49,169 bases of DNA from Saprospiraceae bacterium (lineage in GTDB: Bacteria; Bacteroidota; Bacteroidia; Chitinophagales; Saprospiraceae), in assembly GCA_013002995.1 (NCBI GenBank), contig JABDLO010000431.1, positions 1-49,169 on the forward strand, in the 5' to 3' direction. The notes below the pieces were generated by a model. It was not told where the DNA came from and did no database searches. It saw only the letters and a program-made list of their open reading frames with translations. Shown here one piece after another: positions 26,910 through 36,111 of this stretch. How positions within the stretch are numbered: position 1 is the stretch's first letter; every line of letters begins with the position of its first letter. The translations under genes and the position numbers were made by a program.

Positions 26910-27722
26910 TTGAGCAGGTATATTAGCATACTATTCCTATTATTTACTTTTTCATTGGCATATGGCCAGCTTGAGAAAGAATTCGAGCAAGCCATTGTGA
27001 CATTTGATCATCGGATCAAGCATCCTACAGATGATGACCTTGGTTTCAGCGTCGATGATGTAGACCTCAGATCATCGGATCAAAGACTGGATAAGTTTTA
27101 TGCCAAAGTACAGGAAGAGAAAAAAGCATACGTCAGATCCAACATAGGAAAAGTACATCCGGACTTAATATTCGAACAATTCATATATTCCCATTTTACG
27201 GAAGAAGAAATTTATCATCTTAAAGATGAATTCCCGGAAGAATCATTCTATTCCTCCTATGGCAAGCAAGTAAAAGATATCATTCTTTACTACGAGCAAA
27301 AAAAAGAAGCTGTCAATAAGATCTTTCCACAATTGTCCATGTCTGACGAACAGGAAATATTTTACTCCTTTCCATATCTGGGTAGAGATCGATATATACT
27401 ACTCCATTTTTGGTCCAGTGTCTGTAAGAGCTGTATAGAAAAAAATCGACATTTCTCTGAATTGCATGATGCTTATAACCGAGCAGGAGTAGCTGTTATT
27501 TCTATCTGCGTAGACTATTTTCCGGATAACTGGAAGACTGTAATGGAAGAAGAACAATTTGTGAATGCACATTACTACTTACCAAGGACGGAGTTTATGA
27601 ATTTATCTGAAAACTTTACACTTGAATTATCAACTACCCTATTATTGAATGCCGACTTAAGGATCATATCAAGAGACATTTATAAATTAGATCCTTTATT
27701 AGAATCGATCATCTTTGACTAA
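26910..27722 (+). CDS. Exported thioredoxin-like protein (TlpA/AhpC-TSA fold)
   Basis: A 270-aa protein with a signal peptide (1-19, ending AYGQ). The N-terminal half (20-150) is helical and charged with no known domain. The C-terminal half is a thioredoxin fold: ILLHFWSSVCKSCIEKN carries the CKSC redox pair, followed by VAVISICVDYFPDNWK. The usual cis-Pro before the fourth strand is missing: ELSTTLLLNADLRI stands where xPTTFLI is common, so activity may be changed. The start is TTG 26910; no ATG lies near. Its stop overlaps the next gene's ATG by 1 bp (TAATG), so coupling is likely. Confidence 0.82.
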   Translation: MSRYISILFLLFTFSLAYGQLEKEFEQAIVTFDHRIKHPTDDDLGFSVDDVDLRSSDQRLDKFYAKVQEEKKAYVRSNIGKVHPDLIFEQFIYSHFTEEEIYHLKDEFPEESFYSSYGKQVKDIILYYEQKKEAVNKIFPQLSMSDEQEIFYSFPYLGRDRYILLHFWSSVCKSCIEKNRHFSELHDAYNRAGVAVISICVDYFPDNWKTVMEEEQFVNAHYYLPRTEFMNLSENFTLELSTTLLLNADLRIISRDIYKLDPLLESIIFD

Positions 27723-28180
27723 TGGATATTCGTTATCAGCTGAAGCGATTTTCAGATCTAACTTCTAAAGAGCTATATAGTATTTTTCAATTGAGGCAAG
27801 AGGTATTCATTGTTGAACAGAATTGCCCTTATGTCGATGCAGATGGACTAGATCAGGATTCTTACCATCTAAGTGGTTATCTTCAACACGACCTGGTTGC
27901 TTACACAAGACTGATCCCTCCCGGAATTGTTTATGAAAGACATGCTGCCATTACAAGAGTCATCAATGCTCGACACACAAGGGGAAAAGGAGTCGGAAAA
28001 GATTTAATGAAAAGGTCCATTGAACTTAGTAGAATGTTGTGGCCGGAAACTTCAATAAAAATCGGAGCTCAATCTTATTTAAAATCCTTTTATGAAGCTT
28101 TAGGGTTTATCAGATCAGGTGATGAATACCTGGAAGATGGGATTCTCCACATACACATGATCCTGGATTACAACTCATAA
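27722..28180 (+). CDS. ElaA-type GNAT N-acetyltransferase
   Basis: A 152-aa GNAT acetyltransferase. The N-terminus LTSKELYSIFQLRQEVFIVEQNCPYVDADGLDQDSYHL is the ElaA family signature, and the acetyl-CoA loop is RHTRGKGVGKDLM (about 81-93). The C-terminal part LKSFYEALGFIRSGDEYLEDGILHIHM is also typical. The acceptor is not known. The gene is translationally coupled to the thioredoxin-like gene by 1 bp overlap. Its 3' end overlaps the end of the opposing TIGR04282 gene by 13 bp. Confidence 0.92.
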   Translation: MDIRYQLKRFSDLTSKELYSIFQLRQEVFIVEQNCPYVDADGLDQDSYHLSGYLQHDLVAYTRLIPPGIVYERHAAITRVINARHTRGKGVGKDLMKRSIELSRMLWPETSIKIGAQSYLKSFYEALGFIRSGDEYLEDGILHIHMILDYNS

Positions 28181-28773
28181 CCGTATTTCTTCCAATCATC
28201 CAAAAAATCGATATCACTTAGCTCTCTGAGGAGATGACATGAATGATCTGACGATAGGATTTTTTCTATGGTTTTTGATGTCACTTCATCCGTACTCCAG
28301 TTTATATCCTGGAATACCCCGGGTATCTCATCCTTTAATCCAAGTAAATAATAACCCCCATCAAGAGCTGGACCGATAATAGCATCATATTGATCAAGTT
28401 TATCAAAAGCAATTTCGATATCAGTACTTCTTAGCTGTATACAATCAGACCCTATGATGATAATCTTGTCATGAGTATTCAGAGCCTTGTGGATGGCATC
28501 ATACATCCTTGAACCCAGATCTCCTGCAACCTGTACATTCTTATCATACTTCTCATCTGCCCAGTGATCTACCTCAGGAATGTGATCGGAGTAATACAAG
28601 TATCTGGTGGCATCTACAGCATCAGACACAGATCTTGTGTGCTCCAGCAATGCATGATAGACTTTTAATGCATAGTCTTCTGAAGAATCTTTTGCTAGCC
28701 TGGTTTTTACCTTTCCCGTAAGGGGGTTTTTAATAAAAATGATTAGTGCCTTACTCGTCTTTCTTTGCCCCAA
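28168..28773 (-). CDS. TIGR04282-family glycosyltransferase-like protein
   Basis: A 201-aa protein of the TIGR04282 (DUF2064) family, related to nucleotidyl/glycosyl transferases with a GT-A fold. The family marks are IFIKNPLTGKVKTRLAKD at the N-terminus, IIIGSDCIQLRSTDI in the middle and the Asp-Gly motif AIIGPALDGGYYLLGL. Relatives include arsenosugar and selenodomain-associated enzymes; substrate cannot be assigned here. The start is TTG 28773 because no ATG or GTG precedes the conserved N-terminus. It overlaps the HlyD gene by 23 bp, so it is the last gene of the plug-tolC-hlyD run. Confidence 0.85.
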   Translation of the reverse strand: MGQRKTSKALIIFIKNPLTGKVKTRLAKDSSEDYALKVYHALLEHTRSVSDAVDATRYLYYSDHIPEVDHWADEKYDKNVQVAGDLGSRMYDAIHKALNTHDKIIIIGSDCIQLRSTDIEIAFDKLDQYDAIIGPALDGGYYLLGLKDEIPGVFQDINWSTDEVTSKTIEKILSSDHSCHLLRELSDIDFLDDWKKYGYEL

Positions 28774-30094
28774 ATTCTTCTTTTTTACGGACTTGATCTC
28801 CTTCCTTCAATGTCTTGGAAATGGTTGAATATGGACCAGTCACTACAGTCTCTCCAATTTCAACTCCTTCTTTTACAACGATATATTCATCATCCTGTAT
28901 CCCGGTTACAACCTTTGCTTGTCTTACCGTATCTGCTTCAACTATAAATACAACTTCCTCAAATTTTTCTTCACGATCTTCTTTATCCAGATCTCTCACC
29001 GTAACAGCCTGAATCGGAATGGTAACTTTATCTCTTTCGCTTTCAGTATAGATATCTACTGTTGCTGACATCCCCGGTCTGAAAGGATATTGATTGATGG
29101 ATGAGATCATACTTGCATAAGAGTCAGGATCTATCCTAATCTTTACGATGAAATTGGTTACTTGATCTGAATTCAGGCTTGCCTGAGCTGTTGCAATATT
29201 AGAAGCCGAATTGGCAATTTCTGTAACAGTACCTTTGAATATTTTATCGAGATAAGCATCCACTTCAATATCCACACTGTCACCCATTGACACCCTCAGT
29301 ATGTCATTTTCACTGACATCAACCTGAACCTCCATATTATTTAGATTGGCGATACGCATCATTTCTGTACCAGCCATCTGAATGGTACCTACTACACGCT
29401 CACCTTTCTCGACAGAAAGACTAGAGACCACTCCACTGGTTGGAGCAGAAATTGTTGTTCTATTGAGAGAAGTCTTTAATTCATTAAGACTTGCTTCCAT
29501 AGATTTCACCATATATTTAGCTGCCTCTGCAGATTTTTTGGATGATTCCAATCCTGCTTTTGATGCCCTTAAGTTGGCTTTCAAACCATCGAGATTCGCC
29601 AGGGATTGGTCAAATTCAACCTGGGAGATCACACCATTCTTTTTGAGGTCTATATTTCTGGTGTGTACTGCTTCAGCATTGGCCAATTGAGCCTGGATCT
29701 GCTCTACCTGTGCATCACTATTATTAATTTGAGCCTGAGAAGTAGCGAGATTGGCTTTTGAATTATTCAGACTGGCTTCACCTCTTTCTACGGCAGAGAT
29801 ATAAGTGTCCGGATCAATCTTAGCGAGGACCTGACCCATAATAACTGAGTCTCCTTCTTCAACATATAACTCGACGATCTCTCCAGATACATCTGAAGAT
29901 ATCTTCACTTCTGTTTCCGGAAATACTTTTCCACTGGCTGAAACTTTCTCATCGATGGTTCTGGCTTCAGATTCTTCCATCTGAACCTCAACACCTTTGG
30001 GTTTAGATCTCGCCTTCATTATTGCCATAGCGACAAGTGCCAGTACTGCCACAATCAGGATTAAAATCCACCATTTTCTTTTCTTAGATGCCAT
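28751..30094 (-). CDS. HlyD/MacA-type periplasmic adaptor of an efflux pump
   Basis: A 447-aa membrane-fusion protein. An N-terminal membrane anchor (8-26) is followed by a lipoyl half (EVKISSDVSGEIVELYVEEGDSVIMGQVLAKID), a long alpha-hairpin (85-200, many Ser, Asn and Gln), the second lipoyl half (TTISAPTSGVVSSLSVEKGERV) and a beta-barrel plus membrane-proximal domain. The layout is that of MacA and partners of ABC-type efflux. The gene follows tolC by 13 bp, but no MacB-type permease/ATPase gene is next to it. The pump is presumably completed by a permease encoded elsewhere. Confidence 0.94.
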   Translation of the reverse strand: MASKKRKWWILILIVAVLALVAMAIMKARSKPKGVEVQMEESEARTIDEKVSASGKVFPETEVKISSDVSGEIVELYVEEGDSVIMGQVLAKIDPDTYISAVERGEASLNNSKANLATSQAQINNSDAQVEQIQAQLANAEAVHTRNIDLKKNGVISQVEFDQSLANLDGLKANLRASKAGLESSKKSAEAAKYMVKSMEASLNELKTSLNRTTISAPTSGVVSSLSVEKGERVVGTIQMAGTEMMRIANLNNMEVQVDVSENDILRVSMGDSVDIEVDAYLDKIFKGTVTEIANSASNIATAQASLNSDQVTNFIVKIRIDPDSYASMISSINQYPFRPGMSATVDIYTESERDKVTIPIQAVTVRDLDKEDREEKFEEVVFIVEADTVRQAKVVTGIQDDEYIVVKEGVEIGETVVTGPYSTISKTLKEGDQVRKKEEFGAKKDE

Positions 30095-30107
30095 TGTTGA
30101 TTTTTAT

Positions 30108-31529
30108 TTATTTTAATGTGATGGGTCTTCCCAAATAAAAGTCCAAAACCTTAGTCCTGAAGAGATAATCATACCTTGAAATGATTAGATTAATTTCTGC
30201 TTGTTCTAATTGATTTTGGATGGTTGTGAGGTCGAATGTATTGATAGCTCCTAATTCATATCTTTTTATTGCATTGTCATAGGCAGCCTGTTGTGCCACT
30301 TGATTCTTTTCTGCAGCCTCCAGGCTCTTTTTTGCTGCACGTGCATCGGCAAGTGCTTGCTGTACCGTATTCTTTAAATTATCCTTGACGATCTCCAATG
30401 TATTCTGTGCTCTGATTGCCCCGATCTTAGCACGTTCAACAGAGGCTTTATTTTGATAATTATTATAAATCGGAATGTTCATATTGAATCCAAATCCATA
30501 GGATAAATTCTCATCAACCTGATCCAGGTAAGGATTTTTTTCAACAATAGGGACATCAACATCCTGTCCTATAGTAACCCGTGTATTGTCAATGAAAACA
30601 TCCTGTGTCTGCCTGAAAGTTTCAAAACCAACAATCCTTCTTCCTTGATTAGAATAATTGGTCTGTAAGCTTCCGCCAAATGTTAAAGTGGGATAAAGCG
30701 ATGACTTGGCTATCTTTATCCCTATCTCACTACTTTGTACTCTCAACTCACTTGCTTCTATACTCTTTTGTGTTTTTAACGATGATTCATAAATCTCCTT
30801 AAAAGAGATCAGATTAGGGTCCGTAAAGATATCTACTGAAGGAGGAGCTGCAAGAGCCATATTATAGTCAGGACTAAAACGTAAAAGCTGTTTCAATCCA
30901 AGCATTGCAATATCTAAAGTGTTTTGATTATTGACAACAGCTTGTTCTCTTGTTGCAATCTGAGCTTCAATATCAAGTCTTTCATTTTCAGGTCTGCTTC
31001 CACTTTCAATCAGCAATTCAATTTGCCTCAATTGTTCCTGGGTGATTTCTAATTGCTTATTGGCATTTTCTAAATTCTCCCTTGCAAATAGCACATTTAA
31101 GAATGCAGATGCCACCTGCAGGCTGATATCATTTAAGGACTGGTCATAGTCTTTTTGAGCTGCCTGGTAATCCAGATCAGACTGTTTAATGGTATTTTTT
31201 ATCCGTCCTCCTGAGTAGAGCGTTACTCCTGAATTTAATGACAGACCATTACTAAAGAAAGTGGTTGTTATAAATTCATTACTAGTAGGATCGATGGTAC
31301 GTCCAAAATTCCAAAAAGCATTGGTTCCACCATTCAATGATGGATATCTTGCTTGTCGGGAGGTTTTCTGATTGATGGTAGCATTGTCAATTGATAGTTC
31401 AGCATCTCTGATGGTGAGGTCCTGATCTAAAGCCCTTTCAATACACTGCTCAAGCGTCCATTCATCCTGAGCATTAATGATTCCAAAACTTAAAGTCAAA
31501 GTAAGTGTCCAAAGTAGGTTTCTCAACAT
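30108..31529 (-). CDS. TolC-family outer-membrane efflux protein
   Basis: A 473-aa outer-membrane channel of the OEP/TolC family. The signal peptide (about 1-20, ending IINAQ) is followed by two repeated halves, each with long helices rich in Gln, Asn, Ala and Leu, and beta strands for the barrel. Typical segments are WTLEQCIERALDQDLTIRDAELSIDNATINQKTSRQARYPSLNGG and NPYLDQVDENLSYGFGFNMNIPIYN. It is 13 bp upstream of the HlyD gene, so both form an efflux unit. A 98-bp gap separates it from the T9SS plug-like gene upstream. Confidence 0.94.
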   Translation of the reverse strand: MLRNLLWTLTLTLSFGIINAQDEWTLEQCIERALDQDLTIRDAELSIDNATINQKTSRQARYPSLNGGTNAFWNFGRTIDPTSNEFITTTFFSNGLSLNSGVTLYSGGRIKNTIKQSDLDYQAAQKDYDQSLNDISLQVASAFLNVLFARENLENANKQLEITQEQLRQIELLIESGSRPENERLDIEAQIATREQAVVNNQNTLDIAMLGLKQLLRFSPDYNMALAAPPSVDIFTDPNLISFKEIYESSLKTQKSIEASELRVQSSEIGIKIAKSSLYPTLTFGGSLQTNYSNQGRRIVGFETFRQTQDVFIDNTRVTIGQDVDVPIVEKNPYLDQVDENLSYGFGFNMNIPIYNNYQNKASVERAKIGAIRAQNTLEIVKDNLKNTVQQALADARAAKKSLEAAEKNQVAQQAAYDNAIKRYELGAINTFDLTTIQNQLEQAEINLIISRYDYLFRTKVLDFYLGRPITLK

Positions 31530-31627
31530 AATCCATGAGATTTATATCCTGCAATATTACCATTTCAGTTTATAAAAATGGAAATTAAATATATGAAGCT
31601 ACTGGAATGCCAGATTAATGAAGTTAA

Positions 31628-32932
31628 TCAGTTGTTAGAATTAATAGTCTTGACTGCAATCAGGCGATCAAATCTGCCACTGAATTCAGTTAAGTAGACC
31701 AGGATATTGTAATCGTTTTCAGTCTCATAACTGCTTCCCTCCAGGGCAACAAAGTCTATATCCTCATCACTCACTATGGCATATAGGTAGTTATAGTATC
31801 CTTGTTTAAATAATCCTTCCACCTGGTACATGTTTCTATTGTAATTGTACTCCATCTTTAATGAAGGAATGGGCATCCAACCTGAAAATGCACCTATCGG
31901 ATAAACTTCCAATCCCGGATCCAGGGGTTGCATCTTCAGTGTAAAGATGACATTGCAATAGTCTGCTACGATTTTAGCTTCCCGATTCAAGGAAAATATA
32001 TCATCATCTTCATCAGAAATGACAAATGATCCGTTGACATCAAACCTCGTGTGGTAATTATCATAAGTTCTTGGTTCCGATAACCTCAGTAATACATCTG
32101 ACCCTTCATTATGGAGATCAATGGCTTGAACCCATTGAGAAGCAAAATTTAAATTCCTGATGTCAAATTCCCGAAATTCCTTTATCGCGGGAAAGGTGAT
32201 CCTGTCATTATAATTGAAATGCATGATATTACGAGACATATAATTAGGCACCAAATTGTAGATGCCTTGATGCCAATTCCCATTCTGTAACACATGAAGA
32301 TGGACTTCTCTTTTGGGCTCGTTGATCGGGAACTTCACATAATTGACCTGTATATCTAGTTCATGATGAGTCTTCCTTTTATCAGTTCTCATCGGTGATT
32401 TCATTTCAAGACCGACATTGACCACCTGTTCAGATACCATAAATCGTCTTGTAATTACCGGAACTCCCTCTCGTTCATCGCCTTCATATATTACAAGTAA
32501 GTAGTTGCCCGATATCGTCCAACTATAAAATCTATTGGGAAGCTGTAAATCATAATGAACATAGTCTACATAGGTATTCTGCGAAAATTCATAATTCCTT
32601 ATTTCCTCAAAGTCGAATCCTTCAATATATTGCTGTCGATCGAGATTAGATGGTTGCCAGTTGCGATCGCAATGTATTACCCTATAGGTATATTCTTTAG
32701 CGTCAACCGCCAGATCATCAAAACTAAAATATAAGGTCCCCTTGTTCAATTGAATAACCGGAAAGTTGGAGGTCTGTCCGGACACTCCTTTCAACTCAAC
32801 AGTTTTGATATTAGGTACATAGACATAATCCTGATATAAGAAGTCATCATTTGCTGACAGGAATACCGGAACCATCAATGCTAAAACCCATAAAAATGGG
32901 TTAATTACTTTCTTACTTATCCTTTCCATCAA
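31628..32932 (-). CDS. DUF5103 protein, type IX secretion plug homologue
   Basis: A 434-aa exported protein (signal peptide about 1-27, ending FLSAND) of the DUF5103/PF17116 family. The conserved parts are YVYVPNIKTVELKGVSGQTSNFPVIQL, the segment YTYRVIHCDRNWQPSNLDRQQYIEGF and the end PLDPGLEVYPIGAFSGWMP. By family knowledge from a Flavobacterium structure the homologue is the plug that closes the SprA translocon when no substrate passes. The left-edge gene with a type IX sorting tail fits such a system. The sprA gene is not in the window. Confidence 0.88.
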   Translation of the reverse strand: MMERISKKVINPFLWVLALMVPVFLSANDDFLYQDYVYVPNIKTVELKGVSGQTSNFPVIQLNKGTLYFSFDDLAVDAKEYTYRVIHCDRNWQPSNLDRQQYIEGFDFEEIRNYEFSQNTYVDYVHYDLQLPNRFYSWTISGNYLLVIYEGDEREGVPVITRRFMVSEQVVNVGLEMKSPMRTDKRKTHHELDIQVNYVKFPINEPKREVHLHVLQNGNWHQGIYNLVPNYMSRNIMHFNYNDRITFPAIKEFREFDIRNLNFASQWVQAIDLHNEGSDVLLRLSEPRTYDNYHTRFDVNGSFVISDEDDDIFSLNREAKIVADYCNVIFTLKMQPLDPGLEVYPIGAFSGWMPIPSLKMEYNYNRNMYQVEGLFKQGYYNYLYAIVSDEDIDFVALEGSSYETENDYNILVYLTEFSGRFDRLIAVKTINSNN

Positions 32933-32993
32933 TTATTTCTAATGTCCTCTACTTGTAAAACGTTCGATTACAAGACTTAAATATATGTGAAAA

Positions 32994-33653
32994 CTACCAG
33001 TCATAACTTACTTTATCAGGCTTGCTGGTCCATTTGTTATCAGCGTACTTGAATCGCCAAGGGAAATTGCCACAATTCTTGGTATGATGAGACATTCCCA
33101 CCCTGGGTCCCTCATCAATTCTTCCAAATTCACGATCTAGACTTCCATCGACAATAATAATCGGACTTTTCGGATCAGTAAGATCCAGTCCGTTCCATTC
33201 TTTAGTAATACCAAGAGCAGTTGATAGCTTTCCGGGACCATTGGTAATCACGGGAGATATTTTTTCTTTTCTTCTCCTCGAAACCATCAGTGTTTCATTC
33301 AATAGAGGTTCTACAGCTCTTATCAATACAGCATGACCCATGCCTTCTTCTCCGGTAACCGCATTAAAAAGGTTGTGCATTCCGTAACAGATATATACAT
33401 AGGAAGTCCCACCTATATCGTACATGGTCTTATTTCTCGGAGTTATTCGATTGGAATGTGCATGGCAAGCCAGGTCATCCGGCCCCATGTATGCCTCTGT
33501 CTCAACAATGATCCCAGCTGTTTCTCCTTCCTCAGAAGATGTAACGATTACTTTCCCAAGCAACTCCCGGGCAATGACTGTCGCATCGAGTCTGGTATAA
33601 AATGATCTGGGTAATACTCTCCTTGTTTGCTCTTTAGACATCTTTACGTTCAA
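32994..33653 (-). CDS. Alkyladenine DNA glycosylase (AAG/MPG family)
   Basis: A 219-aa DNA-3-methyladenine glycosylase (PF02245), which removes alkylated and deaminated purines. Family marks are PRSFYTRLDATVIARELLGKVIV, the catalytic Glu in IIVETEAYMGPDDLACHA, YVYICYGMHNLFNAVTG and GPGKLSTALGI. The start MNVKMSKEQ at 33653 overlaps the end of the SDR gene by 20 bp; the ATG at residue 5 (33641) still overlaps. Placement after an FMO and an SDR in an overlapping run is unusual for a repair gene. Confidence 0.94.
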   Translation of the reverse strand: MNVKMSKEQTRRVLPRSFYTRLDATVIARELLGKVIVTSSEEGETAGIIVETEAYMGPDDLACHAHSNRITPRNKTMYDIGGTSYVYICYGMHNLFNAVTGEEGMGHAVLIRAVEPLLNETLMVSRRRKEKISPVITNGPGKLSTALGITKEWNGLDLTDPKSPIIIVDGSLDREFGRIDEGPRVGMSHHTKNCGNFPWRFKYADNKWTSKPDKVSYDW

Positions 33654-34437
33654 GCATTTTTTTTCCTATCCATATTCTCCATGACTCCGGAAGGCGTTGA
33701 GTGACTTTCTGAGCCATTTCCAGCCATATGACAGGAACAACCCTTGATCTTTTAGATTTTATTGCCTTGATGATACCTTCAGCAACATCATCAGGGTCAA
33801 CTGTAAATGGTGAATCAAATAACTTAGAATCATCCATTGATGCAGATTTTTGAAAATTTGTTCTCACCGGTGTCGGACATACGGCAATACATTGAACATT
33901 GGATCCTAATTCAGACAATTCTTCGGAAATAGATCGGGTCCAATTATAAATCCAGGACTTACAAGCACCATATGTTGCAAGAGTGGGATTAGGCTGAAAC
34001 GCAGCAATAGAAGATACATTTACAATACAACCCAAGTCTTTAGAGACCATCTGACTTATGAAATATCGAGACAATGTATACGTCCCATCAATCATCAGAG
34101 ACATCATTGATCGTTCTTTATTGTGATCGGTATCCAATAAATTTCCCCATGTGGCAAATCCAGCATTATTAACCAGGATATCTATATCTGTATCAAGCTG
34201 TTTCACTTTAACACAGAGATCCTCTACTGCCTCATGATCACTCAAGTCATGACACATCACTTTTACATGACATCTGGGAAACTGCTTTAAGATCGATTTT
34301 TTGGCATGAATTAATTGTTCCTGATTCTCAGATACTAAAACCAATTTTAGCTCCAATTCAGCTAGCCTTAATGCCAATTTAAATCCTATTCCGGACGATC
34401 CACCGGTGATAAGAGCAGAACGATAATTACTAAGCAT
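33634..34437 (-). CDS. Short-chain dehydrogenase/reductase
   Basis: A 267-aa SDR. The cofactor motif is TGGSSGIG (12-19), the structural motif NNAG is in DILVNNAGFATWG, and the catalytic residues are Ser in NVSSIAAF and YxxxK in YGACKSW. The substrate cannot be told. It overlaps the upstream FMO gene by 8 bp and the downstream glycosylase by 20 bp, so all three are probably translated from one mRNA with coupling. An FMO-SDR pair may act in series on a ketone or lipid, but no pathway can be named. Confidence 0.93.
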   Translation of the reverse strand: MLSNYRSALITGGSSGIGFKLALRLAELELKLVLVSENQEQLIHAKKSILKQFPRCHVKVMCHDLSDHEAVEDLCVKVKQLDTDIDILVNNAGFATWGNLLDTDHNKERSMMSLMIDGTYTLSRYFISQMVSKDLGCIVNVSSIAAFQPNPTLATYGACKSWIYNWTRSISEELSELGSNVQCIAVCPTPVRTNFQKSASMDDSKLFDSPFTVDPDDVAEGIIKAIKSKRSRVVPVIWLEMAQKVTQRLPESWRIWIGKKMLERKDV

Positions 34438-35743
34438 GTGACATTGCTTTAGAAGACCATTGTGGTGCCTTTGTGGGAATTTCCCGTTGAAGGGTTTTCA
34501 GGTAGGGATGGTAATGAACCTCAATGGTATGCCGTTTACTTTTTAGAAATGATCGCTCAATAAAGTCAGAATCCTTTCTAGCAAGAGCTCCAACATTTGC
34601 CGGAATTCTATAATTACCAATGATATAATTAGCTGCCAGTTGTGCCTGTGCATCACTTAAGGGCCATACCGCACCCTGGGGTTGAACCAATCCTATGAAT
34701 ATCAATGTCCTATGCACGGGATGAAACATCCTGAGATACAATTCCACCCGATCTGCTTCACTGTAATCTAGAAAATCGCTATCAAAAAATGGTGTAAATA
34801 TTTTATAACCGGTGGCACCAATGATGACATCCACTTGCTCAGTACTTTCATCTTCAAAAGTGACGTTGTTTTCATGTACAGATTTTATTCCGGGTTTAGG
34901 CAAGACATTGCCGTGACGGATCTTATACAACAATTCTGAATTAAGCGTCGGATGATCCTTAACAATAGGGAAGTCAGGGTTTTTTAAACCATACTCTTCA
35001 TAGCTGCCTATTTGAACCTTCAGACTGAGTTTTCTCAGTGGTCCTGCCATCCATTCCGGCAGAAAGCTCATGCCTTTGTTGAAAGTATCCGTAGGTTTTC
35101 CAAGAAAGAATTTAGGGATGATATAATGTGGTCGACGCATAGAAATCCATACTTTTTCTGCTACACGACTGCATTCTACTGCACAATCACAGCCGGAATT
35201 CCCTGCTCCGATGACCAGGACATTTTTATCTTTGAACGGAGTATTATTTTTAAAAGCATGTGAATGAATATAAGTCCCCTTAAAATCCCCTTGAAGTATG
35301 GGGTGTCTCGGAACTGCATGATGGCCACTGGCAATGAGTAAATAATCGAATACTTCTTCGGTACCATCATCTGCCTGGACCTTCCATTTTTCACCGTCGA
35401 TTTTAGAAATGTGATTGATCCTTGTATTGAATCGGATATAAGGTTTTACACCATAATGATCCGCATAAGCTTCAAAATACGATAAAACCTGTCGATGAGA
35501 TGGATAGTCAGGATAATCATCAGGCATCGGAAAGTCTGAGTATTCTGACAAAGACTTAGAACTGATGATATGAGTTGTTTCACACACTGATGAGTGTCCG
35601 ATATCGGCAGTATAAACCCAATTTCCACCTATCACACTTTGTTGTTCATAACAGACAATGTTTTCCACTCCTGCCTGAAGTAGGTTTTTAATTGTTGTAA
35701 TTCCAGAACACCCTGCTCCTACGACGCAAACACGAATTGACAT
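34430..35743 (-). CDS. Flavin-containing monooxygenase
   Basis: A 437-aa FMO/Baeyer-Villiger type flavoprotein. It has the FAD motif GAGCSG (9-14), the FMO signature FKGTYIHSHAF (154-164, FxGxxxHxxxF/Y), and the NADPH motif GAGNSG (179-184), then IGATGYK (about residue 311). It should use NADPH and O2 to oxygenate a soft nucleophile or ketone; the substrate is unknown. It is the first gene of a three-gene run with SDR and alkyladenine glycosylase. No promoter box was found in the 240 bp between its start and the RAYT remnant. Confidence 0.93.
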   Translation of the reverse strand: MSIRVCVVGAGCSGITTIKNLLQAGVENIVCYEQQSVIGGNWVYTADIGHSSVCETTHIISSKSLSEYSDFPMPDDYPDYPSHRQVLSYFEAYADHYGVKPYIRFNTRINHISKIDGEKWKVQADDGTEEVFDYLLIASGHHAVPRHPILQGDFKGTYIHSHAFKNNTPFKDKNVLVIGAGNSGCDCAVECSRVAEKVWISMRRPHYIIPKFFLGKPTDTFNKGMSFLPEWMAGPLRKLSLKVQIGSYEEYGLKNPDFPIVKDHPTLNSELLYKIRHGNVLPKPGIKSVHENNVTFEDESTEQVDVIIGATGYKIFTPFFDSDFLDYSEADRVELYLRMFHPVHRTLIFIGLVQPQGAVWPLSDAQAQLAANYIIGNYRIPANVGALARKDSDFIERSFLKSKRHTIEVHYHPYLKTLQREIPTKAPQWSSKAMSHA

Positions 35744-35890
35744 TTATAAATAATTATTGGCTGATGGGTCACAAGATAGGAAATAAAAAAAACCAGAACT
35801 ACCACATTTAAGAAGAGATCTATTATGGAGTTATAACTATTGGGTATTGTTGAAAGTTGTGCAGTCCTGGTTCTGTAAAAAACTCACATG

Positions 35891-35910
35891 ATGGCCTACT
35901 TTAAGGCCAT
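35891..35910. repeat. Hairpin ATGGCCT-acttta-AGGCCAT
   Basis: A perfect 7-bp inverted repeat with a 6-nt loop in the spacer 5' of the FMO gene. No U-run follows on either strand. A protein-binding site or decayed repeat is possible. Confidence 0.4.
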
Positions 35911-36070
35911 AAAACTATTTTATAAAGTGATAGCACTTCATTGATGAGTCTAAATTAAAACATGTTTTACAAAGGTTGGATACTCAATGAGTAAACGTAC
36001 ATGATTGCTGTGTAATCGGTATAATCTGGTTTATAAATTGATCTTTCTTATGAAAAAGTTGTGCTCTGCT

Positions 36071-36093
36071 GTTCGAAGTTTGCAACTTCGAAC
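36071..36093. repeat. REP-like palindrome 3' of RAYT remnant
   Basis: GTTCGAAGTT (36071-36080), loop TGC and AACTTCGAAC (36084-36093) form a perfect 10-bp hairpin with a 3-nt loop. It lies 18 bp beyond the stop of the RAYT remnant. The core GAAGTT-NNN-AA(C/T)TTC recurs at 36298-36320. Confidence 0.75.
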
Positions 36094-36111
36094 CAATATC
36101 ATCTCTACAGC

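Noticed and set aside
28751-31529. Complete MacAB-TolC pump
   Set aside because: The MacB-like permease gene is not in the run, so only two of the three components are seen here.
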